A stretch of 25,096 bases of DNA, from NCBI GenBank assembly GCA_045539595.1, contig JAZQFQ010000003.1, positions 1 through 25,096 on the forward strand. The letters are read 5' to 3'. This stretch comes from SIG701 sp045539595. Its GTDB lineage: Bacteria > Bacillota > Clostridia > Oscillospirales > CAG-272. Under the pieces are notes generated by a model. The model did not search any database. It was not told where the DNA came from and saw nothing but the letters and a program-made list of their open reading frames with translations. This document shows, piece after piece, positions 14,793 through 22,370 of this stretch. Position 1 is the first letter of the stretch, and every line of letters begins with the position of its first letter. A program made the position numbers and the translations under genes.

Positions 14793-17321
14793 ATGGAAAA
14801 TTTGCTGATTATCGATGGAAACAGTATCCTGAACCGCGCGTTTTACGGTATCCGTCCCCTCTCCACCAAGGAGGGGATTCCCACCAATGCGGTGTACGGT
14901 TTTCTGAATATTCTGAAAAAGCACATCGACGCACTTTCCCCCACCCGCATGGTATGCGCATTCGATCGGAAGGCCCCCACCTTCCGGCACAATATGTACA
15001 GCCAGTACAAGGCCAACCGCAAGGGCATGCCGGAGGAGCTGGCCATCCAGCTGCCCTATGCCAAGCGCGCCGCGGCGGCTCTGGGCTGTCAGGTGATTGC
15101 GATGGAGGGATACGAAGCGGACGATGTGTTGGGGACGGTATCCGCCGCGGCGGAGCGAGCAGGCGGAATACACACCTTCCTACTCACGGGAGATCGGGAC
15201 TCGCTGCAGTTGATCTCCCCCTGCACCACGGTAATTCTGGCTAAGACCAAAGAGGATATTCTGTACACGCCGGAGGTATTCCGGGAGGAATACGGCATCG
15301 AGCCCATCCGTCTGATCGATGTAAAGGCACTGATGGGCGACACCTCGGACAACATCCCCGGTGTGCCCGGCATCGGCGAAAAAACCGCTTTGAAACTGAT
15401 CGCACAGGCCGGCACGCTGGAAGCGGTATATGCGGATCTGGAAGCTTTGGGCGTGACCAAATCGGTACTGGCCAAGCTGCATGCGGGGCGGGACAGCGCC
15501 TTTCTGTCCAAGGATCTGGCGACCATCTGCCGCACCGCACCCATCCCCGAGGAAGAGGCTGAAGCAAAATTCGATGCGGCCGCGCTGGGTGAACTATTTG
15601 ATGAGTTGGAATTCACCGCGCTGAAATCCCGCTTTCTGCCCGATGCGTCCGCCGGAGCCGGTCCGGTAGAGGTGGCACCGGCCACACCGGAGTTCGCCCC
15701 GTATGCATCCGGGGAATCTCTGCCCGCCGAGGGCGATGTGATTCTGGCGGTGGCCGAGGACGGTGCTATCGCTCTGCTCTGCGGGGAGATGCGGCGGATT
15801 CTGCCCCCGGACATTCCCGCTGACACCCTGCGTGATTTGCTCGACGGTCGGTCTGTAATCTGTCACGATTACAAGCGGCTGTACAAAGCACTGGCCGCCC
15901 GCGGCGTTACGGTGACGTGTGTCTTTGACACCATGCTGGCCGCCTATCTGCTCTCCCCCGGTGAGGGAAATTATCCCATGGACAAAACGGTGCTTCGGCA
16001 CCTTATGATGAACATGACCGACACGGGCATAGCCGCCGAAGCCGCCATGGTGGCCGATCTGGCACCTGTATTGCGGGAGAAAGTGGCTGAGGCGGGCATG
16101 GGCGATCTATTGCGGGATATTGAGATTCCGCTGTCCGAGGTACTGGCTGATATGGAGATGGAGGGATTCCGTCTGGACGCCGCCGGCCTGCATGAGTACA
16201 TCGATACTTTGCAGAACGCCGCCTCGGAATTGGCGGCGCAGATATACACCATGGCGGGCACGCTGTTCAATCTGAATTCCCCCAAGCAGCTGGGCGAGAT
16301 CCTCTTTGAGCGTCTGGGTCTGCCCAGCAAAAAGAAAACGCGGACAGGCTATGCCACCGACGCGGAAACCCTGTCCAAACTGCGCCCTATGCACCCCATC
16401 ATCGGTGCCATTCTGGACTACCGCCAGCTGATCAAGCTGTGCAGCACCTACGGAGACAATCTGATCGCACTGGCGGATGAGGGTGGGAAACTCCACTCCC
16501 GCTTCAACCAGACCGGCACGGCCACGGGCCGCATTTCCTCCACCGATCCGAATATGCAGAACATCCCCGTGCGGGGGCAGTTGGGTCGGGAGATGCGCCG
16601 ATATTTCACCGCGTCGGATGACGATCACATTCTGCTGGACGCGGACTATTCCCAGATCGAATTGCGGCTGCTGGCCGAGATTTCCGGAGATGTGAATATG
16701 CAGACGGCCTTTCTGGCGGGCGGCGACATTCACACCTCCACTGCGGCCCAGGTATTCCGCGTGCCGCTGGAAGCGGTGACGCCGGAGCTGCGCTCCAAGG
16801 CCAAGGCGGTGAATTTCGGCATCGTATACGGCATCGGCGACTATTCCCTCTCCCAGGATCTGGGGATCACCCGCCGTCAGGCCGGTGAATACATCCACAA
16901 TTATCTGGCCACCTATCCGGGGGTGGATGCCTACCTAAAATCCTCCGTGGAAAACGCCAAGCGGGACGGATACACTACCACCATGTTCGGGCGGAAGCGG
17001 CTCATCCCGGAACTTGCCTCCCAGAACCGGAACATCCGCGCCTTCGGGGAGCGGGTCGCCATGAACAGTCCCATTCAGGGAAGCGCCGCCGACATCATCA
17101 AGATCGCCATGATCCGCACCCGCCGGGCTCTGCGCGACAGCGGGCTGGATGCGAAGTTGATTCTGCAGGTGCATGACGAACTGATCGTGGAAGTATCCAA
17201 AAAGGATGCGGATGCCGCCGCGGTCATTCTGAAAAACGAGATGGAGAACGCTGTCCAGACCCGGGTTCCTTTGACGGCAGATGTGGCCATGGGACAAAGC
17301 TGGTACGAAGCCAAGCAATAA
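14793..17321 (+). CDS. polA: DNA polymerase I
   Basis: The 842-residue protein starts with a 5'-3' nuclease domain (MENLLIIDGNSILNRAFYG; EGYEADDVLGT; LLTGDRDSLQL; GVPGIGEKTALKL), followed by a short, degenerate middle domain and a family A polymerase. Motif A is DADYSQIELRLL (Asp616), motif B is KAVNFGIVYG (from Lys671) and motif C is QVHDELIVEV (Asp795, Glu796). The proofreading domain lacks the DxE motif and is reduced, as in other Firmicutes, so 3'-5' exonuclease activity is probably absent. It fills gaps and removes primers in repair and lagging-strand synthesis. ATG 14793 aligns with the usual family start; the frame continues upstream to 14715, but the promoter lies inside that part. 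Confidence 0.95.
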   Translation: MENLLIIDGNSILNRAFYGIRPLSTKEGIPTNAVYGFLNILKKHIDALSPTRMVCAFDRKAPTFRHNMYSQYKANRKGMPEELAIQLPYAKRAAAALGCQVIAMEGYEADDVLGTVSAAAERAGGIHTFLLTGDRDSLQLISPCTTVILAKTKEDILYTPEVFREEYGIEPIRLIDVKALMGDTSDNIPGVPGIGEKTALKLIAQAGTLEAVYADLEALGVTKSVLAKLHAGRDSAFLSKDLATICRTAPIPEEEAEAKFDAAALGELFDELEFTALKSRFLPDASAGAGPVEVAPATPEFAPYASGESLPAEGDVILAVAEDGAIALLCGEMRRILPPDIPADTLRDLLDGRSVICHDYKRLYKALAARGVTVTCVFDTMLAAYLLSPGEGNYPMDKTVLRHLMMNMTDTGIAAEAAMVADLAPVLREKVAEAGMGDLLRDIEIPLSEVLADMEMEGFRLDAAGLHEYIDTLQNAASELAAQIYTMAGTLFNLNSPKQLGEILFERLGLPSKKKTRTGYATDAETLSKLRPMHPIIGAILDYRQLIKLCSTYGDNLIALADEGGKLHSRFNQTGTATGRISSTDPNMQNIPVRGQLGREMRRYFTASDDDHILLDADYSQIELRLLAEISGDVNMQTAFLAGGDIHTSTAAQVFRVPLEAVTPELRSKAKAVNFGIVYGIGDYSLSQDLGITRRQAGEYIHNYLATYPGVDAYLKSSVENAKRDGYTTTMFGRKRLIPELASQNRNIRAFGERVAMNSPIQGSAADIIKIAMIRTRRALRDSGLDAKLILQVHDELIVEVSKKDADAAAVILKNEMENAVQTRVPLTADVAMGQSWYEAKQ

Positions 17322-17367
17322 TTTCTTTCATTCCCCTGCAACACACCAATCAACACGGGAGTGCCGC

Positions 17368-18273
17368 ATGAAAACAAAACAGTCAATCTGGATTTTCCTC
17401 TACTGTATCCTGCTTTGTTTATTCACCGTGTATGTTCTTATGGATACATTCGTCATTGCACGGGAATACGCGCCCGTCACAGAGAATCCCGCCGCGGAAT
17501 CGGAAAGCAATCCCGCACCGGAGCCCGCGGAACCCATCATTACGGAAACATCCTATCAGGACAACAACATCACAATTACCATAACGGAGCACAGGGCGAT
17601 GCACGCCAACATTCATGTGGCGGACATTCGTCTGTCCTCCCCCGAATATTTGCGGACCGCACTTGCCCAGGATACATACGGCAAGAACATAACAGCAACC
17701 ACCTCAGAAATCGCGGAAAGCCACGGGGCCATTCTGGCTATCAACGGGGATTTCTACGGAGCACGGGATAGAGGATATGTTATGCGTAACGGGATACTGT
17801 ATCGCGATACGCACCGGGACAGGCAGCAGGATCTGGTAATCTATAAGGACGGCTCCTTCGGCATCATCACGGAATGGCGAGACAAGGCCGAACCCCTTCT
17901 GGAAGCGGAGGCCTATCACATCCTTTGCTTCGGCCCCGCGCTGGTGGAAAACGGCGAGGTGTGCGTCACGAAGGAACGTCTTTCCGGCCACGAGAAACAA
18001 AATAATCCCCGCACCGCCATCGGCATCATCGACACACTGCACTACCTATTCGTGACCGTAGACGGACGCACCGCCGACAGTACCGGCATGACGGTGCACG
18101 AGCTGGCAGAATTCATGCACGGCCTGGGCGCCACCACCGCGTACAATCTGGACGGCGGCGGATCTGCCACCATGTATTTCAACGGCCGGGTCATCAACAT
18201 CCCCACCTCCAACGGAGATCCGGGGGATGAAAGGAAGGTGAGCGACATTGTGTACATCGGATACGGATCGTAA
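17368..18273 (+). CDS. Phosphodiester glycosidase (NAGPA) family protein, membrane-anchored
   Basis: The 301-residue protein has an N-terminal membrane anchor (IWIFLYCILLCLFTVYVLM), then a Pro/Glu-rich linker (about 35-55) and a NAGPA domain. The domain is marked by ILAINGDFYG, PRTAIGIID, FVTVDGR and the terminal NLDGGGSATMYFNGRVIN, where the DGGGS motif is the family hallmark. Related enzymes cleave sugar phosphodiester bonds, so a role on cell-wall or exopolysaccharide glycans outside the membrane is likely. ATG 17368 has GGGAG (17357-17361) six bases upstream. It lies 46 bases after polA with no terminator, and 13 bases before the next gene, so the three may be co-transcribed. Confidence 0.88.
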   Translation: MKTKQSIWIFLYCILLCLFTVYVLMDTFVIAREYAPVTENPAAESESNPAPEPAEPIITETSYQDNNITITITEHRAMHANIHVADIRLSSPEYLRTALAQDTYGKNITATTSEIAESHGAILAINGDFYGARDRGYVMRNGILYRDTHRDRQQDLVIYKDGSFGIITEWRDKAEPLLEAEAYHILCFGPALVENGEVCVTKERLSGHEKQNNPRTAIGIIDTLHYLFVTVDGRTADSTGMTVHELAEFMHGLGATTAYNLDGGGSATMYFNGRVINIPTSNGDPGDERKVSDIVYIGYGS

Positions 18274-18286
18274 TCGGAAGCGGGCG

Positions 18287-18652
18287 ATGAAAACCGCGTA
18301 TGTGTATCTTTGGGTATCGGTTTTCTGTCTGTTGTTCGGTGCGGTATACGAGTATTTCAGCCACGGCGTGTTTTCCTACGCCATGATCTACGCGTTTGCG
18401 TTCCCCCTCATTTTATGCGTATTTCCGTTTTTCCTCATGGGAACTTTCGGCATCAAGGTCTACCCTGCCCCCATCATCCTCGGCTATCATCACTGTGCGA
18501 TGGCCACCTTGACGCTGGGGTCCCTGGTATACGGTGCACTGGAAATCTACGGCACCACCAACTCTTTGGTGATCTATTACTTTGTTGTGGGCGCGGCGCT
18601 TTTGATTGCGGAGGTCATCACCTACATCCTTCAGCGCCTGTTTCTGAAATAG
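18287..18652 (+). CDS. Small four-helix membrane protein of unknown function
   Basis: The 121-residue protein has four hydrophobic segments: about 5-21 (YLWVSVFCLLFGAVYEY), 29-50, 62-82 and 90-115. No catalytic motif is seen. The start at 18287 has GGAAG (18276-18280) six bases upstream. It follows the NAGPA gene by 13 bases, so they probably form an operon and may share a role in the envelope. I do not recognise the family. Confidence 0.7.
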   Translation: MKTAYVYLWVSVFCLLFGAVYEYFSHGVFSYAMIYAFAFPLILCVFPFFLMGTFGIKVYPAPIILGYHHCAMATLTLGSLVYGALEIYGTTNSLVIYYFVVGAALLIAEVITYILQRLFLK

Positions 18653-18696
18653 AACGGCGTTCCACCGCCTCAAACCGGGGGTGGCTTAACAATCCA

Positions 18697-18726
18697 TTGA
18701 CGACGGGGCGTCTGCTGCCGTACAAT
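18697..18726 (+). promoter_or_regulatory. SigmaA-type promoter of the XRE gene
   Basis: TTGACG (18697-18702) and TACAAT (18721-18726) are 18 bases apart, leaving a leader of only about 15 bases before the ATG region. Confidence 0.7.
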
Positions 18727-18747
18727 GAGGGCCGGAGGTACATCGAT

Positions 18748-19752
18748 ATGACTGACAAAAAAACATTTGGCTCGTTCATAAAACTCAAACGAAGCGAGAA
18801 AAACTATTCCCAAAAAGATCTGGCGGAGATGCTGTTTGTCACCGAGGGTGCGGTAAGCAAATGGGAGCGGGGTGTGTCTTATCCTGACATTACTCTGATC
18901 TCCGATATTTGCCGTGTTCTTGACATAAGCGAACACGAATTGATTACCGCCTCGACGGACACAGACACACGAAAAATGAAGCATGAGGCACGGAAATTCC
19001 GTGTGATCCGCGACACATGGTTCTGGGTTCCGACGATATCTTACGGGGTCGCGCTCTTGACTTGTTTTATCTGCAATCTTGCCATAGACCGCACGTTGTC
19101 CTGGTTTTTCATCGTATTGACCGCACTGATTTGCGCTTACACTTTTATCCCCACGGTCACATCCTTTTTTGAGTCAAAAAAGCTGCTCGCCTTTTGTGTT
19201 TCCACCTATCTGTCCATCTGTTTGCTGTTGTTCACCTGTGCAGTATACACCGGTGGGATATCCTGGTTTCCAACTGCCTGCATCGGCACCCTGATGGGAT
19301 ATGTGATGCTGTTTGTCCCCATTCTTTTATCAAACAGCCCGTATTCCCGTTATAAGTTTGTTTTTTCCTTTACAATAACCTTAATCTTAACCGTTGTACT
19401 GTTATTGTACATCCGCATCGGGAATTCTTTCCGAATCCTTCCCGCGATACTGATCGCGTGCTACGCGTTTGCCCCCGTCATTCTTTGCGCTGTTATTGGT
19501 ACCTTCCCCCTGGATGCTTTTCTGAAAACAGGTATCTGCATCGCGTTCAGTACAGTTGTGTATTATTTCACGGAGTATGCGGTGGATATTTTGTTTGGCA
19601 CAAGTGAGAGCTCCTATCAAGTGAACTTCAGCGATTGGAGGCAGTGTTTGGAGGGCAACATTTACTTACTGTGCCTGGTTTCCCTTTTGTTTGTGAGTGC
19701 TGTCCTTATCAGCATCGGTATTGTCAGAATCCGTAAAAACAGCAACCGATAA
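18748..19752 (+). CDS. XRE-family regulator with C-terminal membrane domain
   Basis: The 334-residue protein has an N-terminal HTH (residues 5-60: SFIKLKRSEKNYSQKDLAEM, VTEGAVSKWERGVSYPDITL) followed by about seven hydrophobic segments (for example TISYGVALLTCFICNLAI and IVLTALICAYTFIPTVTSF). HTH proteins fused to a membrane part are frequent in Clostridia, and may sense an envelope signal and act at nearby genes. GGAGG (18734-18738) lies nine bases before ATG 18748, and a promoter precedes it. No obvious target is adjacent. The DNA-binding domain is certain; the signal and targets are not. Confidence 0.85.
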   Translation: MTDKKTFGSFIKLKRSEKNYSQKDLAEMLFVTEGAVSKWERGVSYPDITLISDICRVLDISEHELITASTDTDTRKMKHEARKFRVIRDTWFWVPTISYGVALLTCFICNLAIDRTLSWFFIVLTALICAYTFIPTVTSFFESKKLLAFCVSTYLSICLLLFTCAVYTGGISWFPTACIGTLMGYVMLFVPILLSNSPYSRYKFVFSFTITLILTVVLLLYIRIGNSFRILPAILIACYAFAPVILCAVIGTFPLDAFLKTGICIAFSTVVYYFTEYAVDILFGTSESSYQVNFSDWRQCLEGNIYLLCLVSLLFVSAVLISIGIVRIRKNSNR

Positions 19753-19757
19753 AACAA

Positions 19758-19794
19758 AAAAGGCTGTCGCAAAAGCGACTACCTTTTATATTTT
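19758..19794. terminator. Terminator between the XRE gene and the convergent membrane-protein gene
   Basis: AAAAGG and CCTTTT (19758-19763, 19782-19787) with GTCGC-AAAA-GCGAC inside form a stem with a two-base mismatch. A T-rich tail (ATATTTT) follows on the + strand and an A/T-rich one on the - strand. Confidence 0.75.
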
Positions 19795-19797
19795 GTC

Positions 19798-20556
19798 TTA
19801 CTGTTTGTTCTCCGCAGCAGCCGCTTCCAGTCTTGCCTTGCGGTCTGCTTCCACGCGGGCCACCTTCTCATAGTGTGCCTTGGTGCGGATCTCGATGATG
19901 CGGTTGATGTCGTCGCATGCCTTATCGATATCAGCGCCGTAATCCACGGACATATCCAAAATATCGCTGCCGTCCTTGCCCACTACTACGAAATGATAGT
20001 CGTGGAACTTAACGGTACGCTTGCCAACCTCGCGCTGGAAGTAGAAGTCACGCACCTCCGCATGATCCAGATCGATGTAGCGGAAAGAACCTCCCAACTC
20101 CTCGTCCAGATCCTCGATGAAAGAGAAACGTCTTCTGTGAATGTGAATCTTCTCACCGGTGAAGAACAGAATCGCCGAGGAGAACACGCTGGTACGGTTG
20201 CGTCCATCGGAACCTTTCTTGTAGTACACTTCCTCGTTGAACTCGTAACCGTGAACGGTAAAAGGCTCCTTATACTTCAGGCTCTTTTCGAACAATTCAA
20301 AGCGGATCATGCCGCGCTCACGCATATCCTTTTCTTTCTCGCCGACCTGATACTCAATATCATCACCGCTTGCCTTACCGCCGTTCACGAACATATAGGT
20401 ACCGAGGCCTACCACAATACCGATCAATCCGATAAATCCAAGGCCCTGTCCGACACACAAACAAACAAAACCGATCAAGGCAACTGCCAGAGAGATGATG
20501 CCCAGCGGTGTGATGCCTTTCGATGTAAAGTACTTCAAATTCCGTTTGGTTTCCAT
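19798..20556 (-). CDS. Membrane-anchored protein of unknown function
   Basis: The 252-residue protein has two adjacent membrane segments (ITPLGIISLAVALIGFVCLC and GLGFIGLIGIVVGLGTYMFV, about residues 15-60) and a soluble part facing the cytoplasm or exterior. The soluble part is charged and has no recognised motif; its end (VARVEADRKARLEAAAAENKQ) is a charged helix. GGAG nine bases upstream supports ATG 20556. A consensus promoter and a dyad lie upstream. The function is not known. Confidence 0.75.
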   Translation of the reverse strand: METKRNLKYFTSKGITPLGIISLAVALIGFVCLCVGQGLGFIGLIGIVVGLGTYMFVNGGKASGDDIEYQVGEKEKDMRERGMIRFELFEKSLKYKEPFTVHGYEFNEEVYYKKGSDGRNRTSVFSSAILFFTGEKIHIHRRRFSFIEDLDEELGGSFRYIDLDHAEVRDFYFQREVGKRTVKFHDYHFVVVGKDGSDILDMSVDYGADIDKACDDINRIIEIRTKAHYEKVARVEADRKARLEAAAAENKQ

Positions 20557-20587
20557 AGTGCAACGCTCCATTATGTAAAGAATTTGT

Positions 20588-20605
20588 GAGTATTTGGCAA
20601 TACTC
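20588..20605. promoter_or_regulatory. Perfect dyad GAGTATT-TGGC-AATACTC
   Basis: Seven-base arms are separated by four bases. The dyad sits at about +9 to +26 of the transcript that starts near 20614 on the minus strand. It can be an operator or a short leader hairpin. Confidence 0.55.
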
Positions 20606-20620
20606 GCTTACAATACTAAT

Positions 20621-20649
20621 ATGATATCACAGATTTTGGGCAATGTCAA
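20621..20649 (-). promoter_or_regulatory. SigmaA-type promoter of the membrane protein gene
   Basis: On the minus strand TTGACA (20649-20644) and TATCAT (20626-20621) are exactly 17 bases apart. Confidence 0.8.
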
Positions 20650-20696
20650 TATAAATTCCATCCCAAGTCAAGGTTTGTTCCGACTGCGGACGGAAA

Positions 20697-21482
20697 TCAT
20701 CCCAGAAGAAAACGACGGATATACTGCAGTGTGAAGTCCACCCCCGGCTCGCTGAGGGGCCCGGACCAGGTGGCGGAATGAGGCTCGATGCTCAAGCCGC
20801 CCGCGTATTTTCCCGCGTACAGAATAGCGAAAACCCGCTGCCAATCGATGTTATCCATCCCGGCCGGCGGATCATCCACCCGCCTGCCGCCCACGGAAAC
20901 GGCACCCTTGACGTGCATATGCGCCACCCGTGGCAGCCAGGTATACAGTTCCTGCAGATAATCCGCGCCCCGGTAATAGGCGTGGGAGCAGTCGTATTTC
21001 AGCATCAGATCGGGCAATTCACCCAGCACCACCTCCCATGCGGGCGGGGCGTAGACAAAGTTTTCCCAATCGCAGTTGTACACGGCCAGTTTCATATTCC
21101 GCTTATTCGTTTCCTCCAGCAGGCGGGAGAAATACTCCACGGCAAAGGAATAGTTGCGGAACAGACTGATTTCCTTATCGTAATTGCATCCGCAGACAAA
21201 CACGGGCGCTCCCACATGATGGGCGGCATCCATGAGCCGCACCATGCGGTCGTACACATCGGTATCCAACTTGCCGCCGGCATTGGGGTGAGCGTTCCAG
21301 CGCCCCACCGAGGCGATCGTCACACCGGTGCGCTCCACATTGGCTTTCACCTCATCCGCGTGGGCGATAAACTCCTCCGTTTCCGGATCGTAATTGCGGC
21401 AGATCTCAATAAAGGAAAGGTCCTTCCCTTTTACGTAATCAAAGCACTCCCCGCGCCACTGATGAATCATTCCCAGTTTCAT
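20697..21482 (-). CDS. Sugar phosphate isomerase/epimerase-like TIM barrel
   Basis: The 261-residue protein fits the AP-endonuclease family 2 (xylose isomerase-like) TIM barrel. Metal-site-type residues are in VYNCDWEN, LKYDCSHAYYRG, VAHMHVKGA and GLSIEPHS, the usual Glu/Asp/His pattern at the ends of barrel strands. Members isomerise or epimerise sugars such as tagatose or inosose. The substrate here is unknown. GGAGG (21491-21495, read on the minus strand) lies eight bases before ATG 21482. The relQ terminator lies upstream, so it forms its own unit. Confidence 0.75.
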   Translation of the reverse strand: MKLGMIHQWRGECFDYVKGKDLSFIEICRNYDPETEEFIAHADEVKANVERTGVTIASVGRWNAHPNAGGKLDTDVYDRMVRLMDAAHHVGAPVFVCGCNYDKEISLFRNYSFAVEYFSRLLEETNKRNMKLAVYNCDWENFVYAPPAWEVVLGELPDLMLKYDCSHAYYRGADYLQELYTWLPRVAHMHVKGAVSVGGRRVDDPPAGMDNIDWQRVFAILYAGKYAGGLSIEPHSATWSGPLSEPGVDFTLQYIRRFLLG

Positions 21483-21554
21483 AGACAACACCTCCGTTTT
21501 TTGTCAGCATATCATACTCCGGGGCACTTTGCAAGCCCGGAGAGAAAAAACGAT

Positions 21555-21581
21555 AAAAAACAGTGCCCGCAAGCGGGCACT
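21555..21581 (-). terminator. Intrinsic terminator of the relQ-like gene
   Basis: On the minus strand AGTGCCCGC-TT-GCGGGCACT (21581-21562) is a perfect stem, followed by G and TTTTTT. Confidence 0.88.
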
Positions 21582-21594
21582 TGTCTGTATTCTT

Positions 21595-22296
21595 TTATGG
21601 CATGGAATCCGGCCGGAGCCGCTCGATCTCCCGTTTGATTTCCTGCATCTCCTCGTCCACCTCGGCGATGGCCATGGCGCAGATCTTCAGGCGGTAGCGA
21701 AGTTCCTTCGGCAGAATGCCCGCCCGCTTGTACCCCAGATGATGCTCCAGTGTGGCCCAGCAGTCCATGGCGATGGTGCGGATCTGGATCTCCACGGGAA
21801 CCCGCTCCGTTCGGTCGGACAGAAAGATGGGCACCTCGATGACGATATGCAGACTGCGGTAGCCGCTTTCCTTGGGATTGTGGATGTAATCCGTTTTCTT
21901 GATGAGGGAAACGTCATCCTGGGACAAAAGCAATTCCGCGATCATCTCCGCGTCCTGTATGTAGTTGCACACCACCCGGACGCCGGCAATGTCGGTAAGG
22001 CCGTCTTTCATGCCGCCCAAGGTGGGGGGGATGCCCATCCGCCGCATTTTCTCAAAGATGCTGCGGGGCTCCTTCAGACGGGATTCTATATGATGAATGG
22101 GATTGTAGTCGTATTTGGCGCGGAATTCCTCGTCCAGGGTTTCCAATTTGGTTTTCACCACGCTGATGCCCGCGTTGTACATCTGCATCAGCACCCGGAA
22201 CTCCTTGATCACGTCGCTGACGGTGTCGATCTCGGCCTTGGTCGCCAGCGCCAGATTTTCCTCATCCAGCAGCAAAACATCGTCAATTTTCTTCAT
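21595..22296 (-). CDS. relQ: RelQ-type small alarmone synthetase (GTP pyrophosphokinase family)
   Basis: The 233-residue protein has only the RelA/SpoT synthetase domain. LTDIAGVRVVCNYIQD, DYIHNPKESGYRSLHIVIE and VEIQIRTIAMDCWATLEHHL are the substrate-binding motifs, including the conserved Glu-x-Gln near EIQIRT. It would transfer pyrophosphate from ATP to GDP or GTP to make (p)ppGpp in the cytosol. There is no hydrolase or TGS/ACT domain, so it is a small synthetase of the RelQ (YjbM) kind. ATG 22296 is 13 bases from GGAGG (22310-22314); a TTG at 22305, four bases from it, is an alternative start. The RHS cassette is divergent upstream. Confidence 0.9.
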   Translation of the reverse strand: MKKIDDVLLLDEENLALATKAEIDTVSDVIKEFRVLMQMYNAGISVVKTKLETLDEEFRAKYDYNPIHHIESRLKEPRSIFEKMRRMGIPPTLGGMKDGLTDIAGVRVVCNYIQDAEMIAELLLSQDDVSLIKKTDYIHNPKESGYRSLHIVIEVPIFLSDRTERVPVEIQIRTIAMDCWATLEHHLGYKRAGILPKELRYRLKICAMAIAEVDEEMQEIKREIERLRPDSMP

Positions 22297-22370
22297 TTTG
22301 CACAAACCACCTCCCTGTATTATTATGATACACCATTATTTTGAACAAATCATAAACAAACGGAAAGAAA

